From Rotaria sordida (taxonomy: Eukaryota; Rotifera; Eurotatoria; Philodinida; Philodinidae): DNA of 64,000 nt. Position 1 is the first letter of the stretch. Each line of letters opens with the position of its first letter. Below the pieces are notes generated by a model, which made no database searches, was not told where the DNA came from, and saw only the letters and a list, made by a program, of their open reading frames with translations. The stretch lies in NCBI GenBank assembly GCA_905250125.1, contig CAJNOL010000027.1, forward strand, positions 186,001-250,000. The letters run 5' to 3'. Position numbers and translations under genes: made by a program. This document shows positions 12,023 to 23,880 of this stretch, piece after piece.

Positions 12023-12129
12023 TCCAATAATTTTATTATAGTAAAGATATGTATAGTAAATGAATACATAAGACACGCGCACACTCACACAAACATCAAA
12101 ATTAAACGAGTAAAAAGAAATAAAAATAT

Positions 12130-15100
12130 TTATTTTGTTTTGCGAATAATATCAAGAAGACGACTTGCATTAGCTTTTTCATTATTATTGATTTTTTTCT
12201 TCATAAATATAATTCGATTTTTCATATCGATTATTTGTTCATCAACATCAAGTAAAGCTGCTCGAAGTGGTTCAAGATTTTGATCAGTTGTACTAAATTA
12301 AAAAGAAAATATTCAACAAAATATTTTTTGCAAAACTTTTTTTATTAATATTTTCAAAATATAAATAGGATCAACATTTTAATCTCAATCTATCAGAGTG
12401 TTCAATTAAAAAGCGATAAAGCTTTCATCGCTTTCCATGAACTTTCTTCAAGCTATTATGCTGTTTATCATGGTCTGCAAAATAGGAGTTCAGTTCCCTA
12501 TCTTTCATGCTCTTCCGATATTATAGCGAAGTCTATTGAACAGCTCTTGTCGTACGAACTGAATGATAGAATACTTCGTTTATGCTAACCAATCGGTTCA
12601 CGAATGCTGCATTTTAGATCATGTAAACTGAATTAGACATGTCAGTTGAAATGGGGTCATTAAAAATATATTTGAAAGGATACAATCAGGCTTTTAGAAA
12701 TTCCAGCTCACAAGAAGACGTTTTCAACTATCTTCTTTCGATTTCAATGACTTTTTTGCTTTTAGATACTACATAATATTCTAATAAAAACTCTTAAAAG
12801 ATTTGCGTTCCTACTAATATTTTACTAAACTCTCAAATTCTTAATATGTCTATTGTTGTAGAAGTACCAGATCTTCAAAAAACTCGTATTTTCGAATTTT
12901 GATCTCAAACTTGGTGCATATAGAGAACTCAATTAGACTAATTTTCATTAAAGAAAATTCAGAATGTTTGAACAAAACCTCTTCGAGATATTAGACTTTC
13001 AAGACATAGATTCTTTTCAATGGGTGGTGTATACAATATACATTTTTTTGAAAGTTTCATATCTCGAAGAGATTTTATTCAAAACTTCTGAATTTTTTCA
13101 ATGAAAGCTGGTCTAGTTGAGTTCTCTATATGCGCCAAGTTTCAGATTAAAATTCGAAAAATCTGACTTTTCTGGAAACCTGATGCCTCTAGAAGCTGGA
13201 CATATTAAAAATTCGATAATTGAGTCAAATCTCAATAGGAATCCAAATTCTTTTAGGGATTTTATTAGAATACTGGAATATTTAAAGGAAAAAAAAAACT
13301 CATTGGAATCAGAAGGATCAGTTCAAGAAGTTCCCTTGTTAGTTAGTCGATATGGATCTTTGCCACACACACCTATTCAATACTCAAAACAGCTCCATCA
13401 TATTTAATACTTTAATCCTACAAGAATAATGATCTTCTCTTTTTCTTTTAAACTTACAATTTTTCTTTTCGTAATTCAATAACTGTTCTTTTGTATTCAT
13501 CACTGTAATGTTGCATTTCTTTAGCCATCATTTCATAATCTTCTTGAAGATATTCGAGTATTTTACCTAATGGTACAACACTAATAAATAAAAGAGAATA
13601 GGTTTTATGGTTTTTTTTTTGTTTTATAAGAACAAAAACCTTTTCGTAAGTGATTGAATTGTTTCACGAAGTTTATCAACATCTTTTTGAATTTTTTCAC
13701 GTTCGCGTCGACGTTGAGCATCATTTTGTGCAATTGTTTTCTAATAATAAAACAATTAAATTTATCTTATTTTAACAACATATTTACCACATCAGAACGT
13801 TGTCCAGCTATTTCACTTCCATGTTCTAATTGTTTTTTTGAGTCAATCATTTTTTTAACAAGTGCACCATGTTGATCACCTTCTTCATCATCATGATCAC
13901 CAATGCCGCCACCTCGATTATCCAAATCATCTTGTCTCTATCGAGAAAAAAAATAAAGTTTCAATTATGAATAAAACAAAAAAAAATTAAATTTAATATT
14001 TACAAATGATTTTGTTAATGAAGGTTTTTCTTCTTGTATCAGAAAATTGGCATCATCATCATCATCATTGTCATTATGCATATCATTATCACGACTACCT
14101 TTACTTTCAATAATTAAAGTTCCTTGACCACGTTGTGCTGCACTAGGCACTCTTTTCAAAAGAAAGACAAAGCAAATAAAAGAAAGACAAGGAGCACTAC
14201 AAAAGTTTTTTCATCAGCCCTTTGAAGAAATATCTCATGGCTGCTTCTAGTGTACAATCGAACATTCGATTAGGCTTCTTATTCTCTATTCTAATGATCG
14301 ATCATAACTGATAATGTTAAATAAAAGATTTGTTCTTGTGATCTATTTAAAAAACGACGTATGACTGATATGAAAGAAATGTTAGAATAAGATGTTGTAC
14401 AAAGCCTAGAGGTCTGAAATTTCGCATATAATCTTAAATATATCTATACATTATAGCAGAATACTTGATTACAATATATAGCTTTTAGGAGGACTGGAAG
14501 AAAAAAATTTTTGTAGTGTCGTAAGTAAAAAACAACGAATTTACCTTCCTGATGATCCTGATATTTCATCAGATGCTGCTACTTTCATTGGCTTACGACT
14601 TTTAGCTGCAGTATTGGCAGTACCTGGTCGAACTAATGGTCTTCTAGAAAATTAAGAACAATATTAGTTAAAATGATATTAAATCGAATATACTCGTCGG
14701 TATTATCTCGATCAGTAGACATTGGTGTTGGTTGTGCTGTAGGTTGTCGCGATGATGAATCAGCTGAATAGAAAAAAAAAATTTATTCAAAGAAAAAACC
14801 AAACAATCAATCTTTTTATTCAAACGTTTAGGAGATGTTGGCCGTTGTTGTTGACTACCAGTATTTTGTTGTTTTCGTGGACCTTTAGCTGATGATGGTC
14901 GTCTTGATCGACGAGTTCTTGAATCGTCTTCATCCTAAATTAAATATTCTTATTAAAAATTAATAGAAAAAAGAATTTCTCTTATGACTTTTTTATCATT
15001 TTCATCATCATCTTCTTGTCTTTGTGCAGCTGCTAGTCTTTTCTCATCATTAACATTATCATCACTAGGTCGAACACTTCGTCGTCGTTTTGTATGATTA

Positions 15101-15894
15101 CTTCCATCTGCATCATTTTGATCCTATTGAAAAAAAAAACAACAAGAAAAGAATTTATTTATGTGTTAAAAAAAAATATTTTTGATTTATTACTTTCATT
15201 GAATCTCTTGAACTTGTCTTTTTTTCTGATGTTGATTCTTCACGTTCATGTGATTTACTTGAACGTTCTTCTTTTGATCTATGTTTTTCTGATTGTTCAT
15301 GATCTTTACGATCTCGACTACGTGGTGGTGGTTCTTCATTTTCATTTGTTTCACCTAAACTTTGTAAAGTTTTTCGAACAACTTCATTATTATCAACATG
15401 TGAATGAATTGCTTCAGCAAGAGCTTGTAATAAAAGATTTGTTTTATCCGCTTCTTGACCAGCTAAAATTTTCGAAACACGTACATCAGGTGGTCTTTTA
15501 ACGGCAATATCTAAAGTAAATAATCAAAAGTTTTTTTTTTTCTATGTCATTTTCAATTAATTTTGTACTTACAAACAGCAGTAACAAGTTTTTTCATGAA
15601 TAATGTTTTACTATCACGACCTTCTTTAAGATAGGCTACTGAAAGTTCTTCATCTGAATATAATCCTTGCAGAAAATTTGTTTTTTTAATAACCTAAATC
15701 ATTTTTTATTTGAAGAGAATAAGCAAAAAAAAAGACTATATAAATAATTAACATACTGCTTTAACAATATCTTGCAGAAATTGTACCGGTGGTCGATTGA
15801 GAAGTTTATCGGTCAATGCTGGTGCATTAATTATTTGACCAAGAGTGTCTTGAGTACGTTTGATAATATCTGAATCAACAGGAGCTTCACTCAT
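12130..15894 (-). CDS. IFT54: Intraflagellar transport protein 54 (TRAF3IP1)
   Basis: IFT-B subunit needed for building cilia; links to tubulin and MAP4 in other animals. About twelve exons. N-terminal CH-like domain (DIIKRTQDTLGQII, LTDKLLNRPPVQFLQDIVKAV, FLQGLYSDEELSV, KILAGQEADKTNLLLQALAE), then a long Lys/Arg/Ser/Asp-rich disordered middle (RSKEERSSKSHERE, KGPRKQQNT), and a C-terminal coiled coil that binds IFT20 in the family (REKIQKDVDKLRETIQSL, EYLQEDYEMMAKEM, TDQNLEPLRAALLDVDEQI). The terminal exon (12130-12299) is reached across a long last intron, donor GTAAGT near 13457, which holds a foldback element. The splice joins in frame (KEK-F-TTDQNLEPL). Start ATG at 15894 matches the usual N-terminus. 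A dead copy of the last exon sits 1.66 kb downstream. Confidence 0.93.
12708..13342. mobile_element. Foldback element copy A (intron of IFT54)
   Basis: A nearly complete palindrome of about 635 bp. The left half contains TTTCAATGAC...TACTACATAAT...CTAATAAAAACTC...CATATAGAGAACTCAATTAGAC. The right half carries the reverse complement in reverse order (GTTGAGTTCTCTATATGCGC ... TTTTATTAGAATACTGGAAT). The centre is near 13025. Copy B at 28867-29498 has the same layout and much of the same sequence. No transposase is encoded. Interpreted as a non-autonomous foldback DNA transposon. Confidence 0.82.
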
Positions 15895-17169
15895 TTTTTT
15901 AATGTTATGTAAAATATTTGAACTGAAATGTTCAAATTTTTTTTTTCACACCATGAAATGATCGCATTCCTCAACTGTCGCTTAGTAACTGATATTTATT
16001 TAGTTTTATATAAGAAGAATCAGATGTCACTACAAATCATTTATTAGTTTATGTAAAAACAAGAAAAAAAGCTGCATACTAATCAATGAAATTATTCTTG
16101 TTAGAGTTAATTGCATGATTCTCATTCAGTTTCATAACTTGCAATAGTAATTTCACAATTAATTCATTCTCTAGTCATACTTTTTTTTTCATATGCTTGA
16201 TATGCACAGACTTCAAGATGTATCCATATCATATGATTTCCCTTCCATAGACTGGAGTTTGAATGTTTGTATGATTAATACACAGATGTTGAACAACTCA
16301 TTGTGCAAACTTCATAGAAATCATACGAATAGGCATAATTAAAACGATCAATTGGAATAAAATAACCATATATTTTCTACTCAATATGAAATAATATTCC
16401 TTGCCTTTAAGAATGTCTAGATCTAATTACCCATGTAGATTACCTTTTTGTTCGGCTTGCTATAGTTTTTGTTATTTAAAATATGAGTTTCTATTAAGAA
16501 TCGAATTATTTTAAACATAAAACTGAAATAATAAAGCCGAAAAATTTTATAAATCACAAGAAATTACAACTGACAAATTCCAGCTGCAATCATCATGAAG
16601 CTTTACATTTTTCATTTTATGTTTTACTGAACAGACACTTTTTTGTGCATTATCTAATATATTGAATCAATTGCTTCTCATTGTGGCCTGATCTTCAATA
16701 TGAAATCTAACACAAAATTAAGAAATGCAGTTGGTCAAAAACTTCATTCAGAATTAATTCGACTTCGAAAGATGATTTAACTTTAATCCACCAATCCTGC
16801 AGTATCTCAATTCAATCAATGACAAATACCATAGTGATACCCAAGGGCCATAGATGATTATAAGAGATATTGACAGCATCCTTGTTCCTCTTTCCAGAAA
16901 TCTACCAAACTTTCAGAGTTTTGTTTTAGATTAGCAGATTTACGAGTTTCCTTCTACAAAAAAAACAAATGAACTCTTGAATTTCTTAGAGTGAATTGTA
17001 TTGGCCTGCCCGTTACAAACTTTGTTATTTAAGCTATGAATTTTTATAATGAGTCGAATCATTTTGAATATAAAACTGAAAAAAAGAAACAAACGAAATG
17101 GACATATAAAATATAATTAAAATTAGTGTCACATATCACAGATATCGTTTTCATAATTGTGAAAGATGA

Positions 17170-17472
17170 TCAGATCCAATGGAGTATTTCTATCGCTAGC
17201 TTGCGATGAAGGCAGACTTTTGTTATTAATCTGTATAGCTCATAATGTTTGCCATAAAGTAGTATTTCATTTGTAGTCACCCATCTACACACTTGAATAA
17301 GAATGTTAAGTAATGGAATAAGCAGTTCAAGCATCTGAGCTTGCCAAAAGACTTCAAGTTTTGTCTCAAGATACTCTAGAACTTCATGAGCATGAAAAAC
17401 AAAAAGTTCAACTCGAGAAGTTCGGATAAATGCTTGATCAATCTGAATGATTTTTTTGTAATAAGTGATCAT
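17170..17472 (-). CDS. Possible small protein or gene remnant
   Basis: A 100-codon frame from ATG to stop with protein-like composition (charged residues, aromatics, EVLEYLETKLEVFWQAQMLE), unusual among the random frames in this AT-rich interval. I do not recognise it and see no adjoining exons. It lies beside a direct-repeat pair, so it may be a fragment of an old mobile element or simply chance. Confidence 0.2.
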   Translation of the reverse strand: MITYYKKIIQIDQAFIRTSRVELFVFHAHEVLEYLETKLEVFWQAQMLELLIPLLNILIQVCRWVTTNEILLYGKHYELYRLITKVCLHRKLAIEILHWI

Positions 17473-19572
17473 CTTTGAATATTATTAAACAGATTTATTT
17501 TAATGAAATTACATCAAATCCATAACAAAGAAATTTTTTAAATTTATTGAAATGATTCGTAGACTAGTCTGAAAATATTTTATTGAAATGTATAAACATT
17601 TTTTATTTTCAATTTTTCTTTTTATATGATCCTTCAATAGTTAATAACCAGGCTTTTTTCATTATTCTTTTCTTCTTCTCAGATTTATCTCATGAAAAAA
17701 GAGATTTGTCTTTAAAATAATCTACATATTATTTTTCTATTAGAATATCATATTTCTGATGAATTATACCAGAGGCCGGAAAAAAAAATAATTAATTGAC
17801 TGACTTTTTTATTAATACGATTAACATAGACACTTTAAAAATTATCTTGTCTTTTCTAATATTAAATCGACAAAATTGTCTTTAGAATAATACAGTTATC
17901 AAATATCAAAGTAGTTGTACTACTAATCATTAATTAATATTCAAAAAAAAAAAAATTTCCTAAATAGCTAAAAGTCAAAAGATAATCAAGTATTAATTAC
18001 ACAATTCAAAACAAAAAATTTTAACCGGATATGAGAGAATATTACCTAAGGATTGTTAAAACTATATGACTGAAATTTAAAATAATAAAAAGAAAAAACC
18101 ATTCTCTTACTACAACATACCTTCAAGCAATACTCTTTTATATATGACCGGAAAAAGAATGATGATATGTTTAGAAATGTTTAATCATGTTAAAAGAATA
18201 ACTCATTTATCAATTGAAAAAAAAAAGTAATATTGATAAAAATTCAACTGAATGAAATATTAATCTATCTATTTATCTCTAATTTGATATTTGACCTTTT
18301 TCATTCTTTTTTTTCTTCTGTACCTTCACATATGTCTCTTTTGTTTTTTATTTAACATCATCAACTAAGGTAGTGTTGACATGTGCATCTACATATCGAT
18401 TCAATGAGCAGAACAGCAGTTTGATAAATTGATGTTTACCTTATATATATATATATTGAAACTCTGTATTCGCATATCGTTCCTGAATGTCTAATTGTTA
18501 GAACATGTTTAAATTATCGTCTTAAAATGATAAACGAAGATGATTTTTTTTTTCGATTTCCATTTTGTATATATAGGAAATGATTCGCAACTGACAGTCG
18601 TTATCAGTCAGACAGGCTGATTATAAGACCTAGTACATCATATCTAAGTTTAATGATCGATGACGAAATGTAAAAAAAATAAGAAAAAACCAATTCTTTT
18701 TTTTCTTTATTTTATTGTGACAATGATCATTTAATCTAAGTATAAAAGAAATAATACTTGAGCTTTTGATCAAACAATCTATGATGGGTGTCGAATCCGG
18801 TGCGAAAAGGTTGTCCTCCCTTCTTCTTCGTTATATTTGCTTTTTCTGAGTAAGTGAGTGGCTATGTGTATATATGTATGTGTCAACTTAGTTTTCTTTT
18901 CAATGTGTAATTTAATAATGACAGTCAATTAATCCTGTCCGGTCTCTTTTCAATATTGATCGTCATGTTTTCAAAAAAAAAAAGAAAAATAATAATAAGC
19001 AGAAAGAGAAAAGAGATTTTTCTTGTTATTTGTCTGATAATGTTATTGTTTTGTATATTTTTTGAATAAATCAATTGTGTGTATATAAGACGACGTTTAT
19101 CATATCAAAAGACAAGAATGAAGACACGAAACTGATCTGTAGAGAATTAAATAGACAATACAATAATAACAATATTATAACCAAAGAAATTTGATGCTTT
19201 CATGTATGTGTATATATAATGATAAAAAAAAAGAAAATCTATCTGCCGCATTTTCTTGATCATTATTGAAATTGAAATATTGTATGTAAGAGAAATAGAG
19301 AAGAGAAGAGAGAGAAAGAAAAAAAAATAATAGACGGAAGCATCTTCAATTATGAAATCATTGCTACGTCGCCCATCATTACAGTTCGATGGTGCGTTAC
19401 TTGTAGACTGACTATGATTGATTAATAATCGACTGTTTTGCCTACGTCAGCAGGTGCTATTATTTTCCTACTTAATCATACATTTGTAGCCCCGAAGTCA
19501 AGCTTATCAATATACACAGATTACATCGTTCGATGAGTTTCTTTTGTAAAAGGCAAAGAAAAAAATGATGAT

Positions 19573-19596
19573 AAGAAGAAGAAGAAGAAGAAGAAG
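19573..19596. repeat. (GAA)n microsatellite
   Basis: Uninterrupted GAA units in the dachshund upstream region. A similar run is found at about 21645-21666 in a dachshund intron. Confidence 0.9.
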
Positions 19597-20192
19597 GAAA
19601 AATCTTAGTCAACAAGACTCTTCTTGTTGTTGTCATTGACATAAAGATGCTTTATATGTTGGTCATATTTCATTTAAAGTAAAAGCAAAGAGAGAAAAAA
19701 AAGCACTAACGATTTCCGCTTTTTTTTCATAGTCTCTCATTCTTTTTTCTCTCTTCTTTCTTTTTTTTTCTTTATTTCTTTTACTTGCCTTCTTTTATTT
19801 CATCTATTTATGTCTCATTGGTAGATGAGAAAAAAAGAAATATATATATTTATATATATTTCTCTTTCGCTCGACGTCTTCAACTAGCACCAATCAGTGC
19901 GTTCGACCAGTCAGAATAAATGGAAAGAAAAGAAATATTTACTTATCTTTTCTTCTTTTATATATACATCATTTCATAGGTCATTGATTTGTAAAAAGAC
20001 CGTTGCTGGCCACATTTATCGTCATTATTTCTTCTTTTTCTTTTTCTCTTTTTCACAGCCTTGTAACTTGATTCAATCAACACACATTATCCTAGTGTAT
20101 GTGTATACGAAGATTTGCATAAGCAAGCGACAAACGAGTATATCTCAATATTCACTACTTATAAAGACAAAAAAAAAAGAAAAGAAAAAGAC

Positions 20193-22771
20193 ATGCGCAT
20201 CATGTCACAAGAACATAGTCCAACAGGCGATAGTGATTCTTCAACAAGTGTATTATCAACAACTGGTTTATCGCCACCACGTAATTCAATTTTACAAGGA
20301 AAACACTATGAACAGGAACATGATTGTCGTGCAAGTATATGTTCTCAACATTCATCATGTTCAATGAAATTTGAAAAGACAACTTATGAATCTGCACCTG
20401 TTGCACGTAATACACCAGAAAATAATCAAGTAAGATTAATTGATTATCGTGGAACAAAATTAACAGCATTTAATGTTGATGGTCGAGAATTAATATGTTT
20501 ACCACAAGCATTTGATTTATTTTTAAAAAATTTAGTTGGTGGTTTACATACAGTTTATACAAAATTAAAACGTTTAGAAATTATACCTGTTGTATGTAAT
20601 GTTGAACAAGTACGTATTTTACGTGGTCTTGGTGCCATACAACCAGGTGTTAATCGATGTAAACTTCTTGCGCCAGCCGAATTTGATGTATTATATGAAG
20701 ATTGTACAAATTCAGGGTAAGGCAAAAAAAAAGCAAAATAATTATTAACATAAATATAAAGAAAAAAATTGTTTAAGAGAGAGAGAGAGAGAGCGATTTC
20801 AATCTGTCAAAATTTGTAATATGAGAATGTTTATTTGAAAACAAAAAAAAGAAAACATTTTAACTTTGAAGAGATGTTCTCAAATAGACATTTTGAAGAG
20901 GATGTTTAATCATATGAAAATATCTTTTTGAACAAAAAGAAAGCATATCGAATAGTTATTTATTTATTAATTAAAATAAATGAAGAGAGATATCTTTTTT
21001 TCTTTTCTATTTTGTGTGCTTTAGTTCTCGGCCAGGTCGACCTCCAAAACGTAATTCAGCACATCAAATAGATGATTGTTTAGATGATAAACGTATTAAA
21101 TTATCATCAAGTTTTTTACTTCGTTCATTTCCTGATTTTACAAATCAAAGTAAAAATTAAAATTCCCAAAACAAAAAACAAAAAAAAAAGAAAAGAAACT
21201 TTGTTTTTTTTTTTCATTCAAAAAAAAAATAGCTTTCAAATATCCGGTTCATTCAAATGGTTACGTATCAGTTCCAACAACAAATGGAAATCAATCATCA
21301 TCATTTACACATTCATTTGGTTATTCAGCATTTGCACCAACATTACCAATACATTTTTCTCATAATCATCCTTCACTATATCATTTGGGTGATAGTCGAA
21401 CAACACGTTTAAATGAAACAAATTATAAATCACCGTCAATTGCAACAATATCATCATCATCGTCATCATATCGACCTCTTTCTTCAAGTAAATGATAAAA
21501 ACCTATTCACATTCAATTAGAATTAAATCAGCTTACATACTCAAGTTTCAAATTACTTTGCTTGAAAAGAGAAAAAGAAAGACAGATTTTTTTTTCTTTT
21601 CTTTTAAAAAGATTTAGCCGAGTGGAATAATAATAAAAAAAGGAGAAGAAGAAGAAGAAGAAGAAGCAAACGACTTTCTCGTTATCCACCCAGTCAACCT
21701 GTTATTGCTGTCAAAATCTATTTGAAACATCTTTTTTTTTTGTTCATACAGACCGAAAGTAATGGTTTCCGTTTTCACGAATCCCCTATCGACAGAAAGA
21801 AAGAAACCCGCTAGTCGTCGTTATGAGTTCATTATTATCGACACGCGAAACAAATTAAATCATGTCACGGAATCGCACTGTCAAAAGAGCTACTATATAG
21901 ATACCCTTAAGGCAATGATTTCTTTTTTTAAATTAACTATACTTCGTCTACTTCTATAGAGATAGATCGGATAAGAATCTTTTTTGTTTTGTTTTGTTTT
22001 TTCTATAGATGAATTACGTCCGTTTACTATTGATGCTATGCTTAGTAATGCCAATAATAATGGAAAAAATCTTAATAAAGAAAATTCTCAACAACGAGGT
22101 ATGTTATATATTGATTCATTAATAAATGATATTGATAACCTTCTCATATTTGTTATCAATTAGATCGATTAATAAAACCTATTGATCTTTCAACAACAGC
22201 TACTGATACATCTTCACCGACGACTAATGAACAAATATCATCATCTTTATCATCATCATCATCATCAACATTACCAACAGCAGCAGCAGCATTGAACTTT
22301 TTTCATATAAAAAATATGATTGAATTAACTGTTGAAAGTGCTCGTTTACGTGAAAAACAACTGGAAAATGAAATTGGTAAAAAAAAAAAAGAAAATTATT
22401 ATTTTAATTTTATTTCTGTTCTTTTTTTTTTCTAGTTGATCTACGAAATGAATTAACTAAAGAACAAGATTGTCGACAAAAACTTGAACAAGATATTCTT
22501 GAATTACGACGTGTTAGAAGTATATACAAATAAGATTATTCTTTTTTTTAAAATAAATTAAATATACCTTTTTTTTCTGTTGTTAGATGTATTAGTAAAA
22601 AAATTAAAACGTCTTAATCGATCATCATCAACTACAGGTAACTGTTCTAACAGTAATGGTGATACGAAAAGTAAGAAATTTTCTTTTTTTAATCTATGAA
22701 AATAATTATTTTAATAATTAGATGAATCATCTTCATCACCAACAAAACCAATGCCAATTGAATCAATTTAA
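20193..22771 (+). CDS. dac: Dachshund transcription co-factor (Ski/Sno/Dac family)
   Basis: Nuclear regulator of the retinal-determination network (Pax6-Six-Eya-Dac) in animals. About eight exons, roughly 475 residues. DACHbox-N/Ski-Sno-Dac DNA-binding domain at residues about 79-175: VDGRELICLPQAFDLFLKNL, LVGGLHTVYTKLKRLEI, VVCNVEQVRILRGLGAIQPG, then across a splice the basic SRPGRPPKR. A middle Ser/His/Asn-rich linker follows, then a short RPFTIDAML motif and a coiled-coil DACHbox-C (HIKNMIELTVESARLREKQL ... RNELTKEQDCRQKLEQDI). The start chosen is ATG 20193; a second in-frame ATG is at 20202. The DACHbox-C coiled coil is shorter than in insects or vertebrates and the protein ends soon after it (PTKPMPIESI). 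Intron 3 is long (about 517 bp) for this genome. Identification is very secure. Confidence 0.97.
20775..20793. repeat. (GA)n microsatellite
   Basis: GA dinucleotide run within the first coding intron of dachshund. Confidence 0.85.
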
Positions 22772-23164
22772 TGTTTAACTTTAGCAGGAAAAAAAGGGAC
22801 ATAGTGATATTATTATCACCATGATATATTTGAACATCGAATCTCTGTTTTTTTTTTTGTCTTTTCTTTTCTTTGTCATTTTATCTGTATATGCACTTTT
22901 GTTTATTCATGAAAAAGCTCACTTAAACAAAACAAAAAAAAACAACTATCATACTTTTGTATATTTATGATTTAAATAAGAAGAATTATTTAGCATATAA
23001 ACGATCACGTATTTGCAGAACTATATCTTTGATCATATTCAAATAAAAAAGAAAACATTGATATTTCAATTATCCATCAATCGTTTGATTAACAGACGAG
23101 AGAAGAAAATTAAATATTTCAGTCATAGTTAATTATTTCAATTATCAGTTCATGCACAGATATA

Positions 23165-23880
23165 TAGTAGTGAACAAAAGTTTCCACCTCCATCTCAGCT
23201 GATCTCTTACAAAGAAAGTTATGATCGACGACACCGAATTTTTAGTCTGAGTATTATACCCTAAAAAAAAAGAATGCCTACAAAATATGACTCATTCTTG
23301 ATATTTTTATATGTAGCTGACATTCCATCGACGATCTTTTTCACTCAAAAGATAAGTTCATTTGCTTGAATATTGATGTTTTTGGGCCCTTGGAACTAAC
23401 AAGATTATCATCTATGTGTCATTTCTCTTTAGTGCAAGATTTGCTTGAGAAACTTAAAGTAGATAATAGAATGTCTAATCGTAGAGGAAGCTTCTCACAA
23501 AAAAGTTTGAATTCATTTCATTGAAATATCACTAAGTTATTGGCTTCCAAAGAAGGGTTGATAGCTTCTCTCCACAACAATGAGCATAGTCTTTAAAAGA
23601 ATTGATGAATTTCAATGAAATTAGTAATGCAGATAGCTGAGACATAGCATTACAGATCGAGAAGTTGACTGACAGAGAATACTCTTCCTTTTCAAGGTTA
23701 TGAGATTGATAATAACAACAAGTGCCATCTATCATGATTCTCATTGTAATTAAACAATAATGGCATCACAATACCAATGAGCTACATTTTTGATGAAGTA
23801 TATGTACACAAATTTTCAGACCTCCAGCATATACAGTGATCAAGATCGGCTGAGATGGAGACTTTTATTCGTTACTGTAT
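23165..23880. mobile_element. Tc1/mariner-like non-autonomous element
   Basis: Terminal inverted repeats of about 35 bp. The left reads TAGTAGTGAACAAAAGTTTCC and on to CATCTCAGCTGATCT. The right, reverse-complemented, reads TACAGTAACGAATAAAAGTC and on to CATCTCAGCCGATCT. Both ends abut TA, the mariner/Tc1 target site, and the CAGT...ACAAAAGT form is typical of those termini. The interior (about 640 bp) has no transposase that I can recognise, so it is a MITE-like deletion derivative. Confidence 0.65.

Larger units (their letters stand above)
15895..20192. other. Long intergenic region upstream of dachshund
   Basis: About 4.3 kb. It includes a diverged direct repeat (about 16458-16535 and 17013-17085), one 100-codon minus-strand frame at 17170-17472, a GAA microsatellite at 19573-19596, and many poly-A/T and TA tracts. 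It presumably contains the IFT54 promoter at one end and the dachshund promoter and 5' UTR at the other, but no specific element can be supported. Confidence 0.5.

Noticed and set aside
13117..13407. 96-codon plus-strand frame
   Set aside because: Lies in the right half of the intronic foldback element; shows no family resemblance.
15094..15501. 135-codon plus-strand frame
   Set aside because: Antisense to coding exons of IFT54; hydrophobic composition comes from the complement of Lys/Asp-rich codons.
18786..18810. TCGAATCCGGTG-like segment resembling a tRNA T-arm
   Set aside because: No acceptor or anticodon stem can be folded around it.
21762..21959. 65-codon frame in a dachshund intron
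   Set aside because: No match, and the flanking splice sites join dachshund exons in frame across it.
23532..23744. 70-codon minus-strand frame
   Set aside because: Inside the Tc1-like element and not recognisable as transposase.
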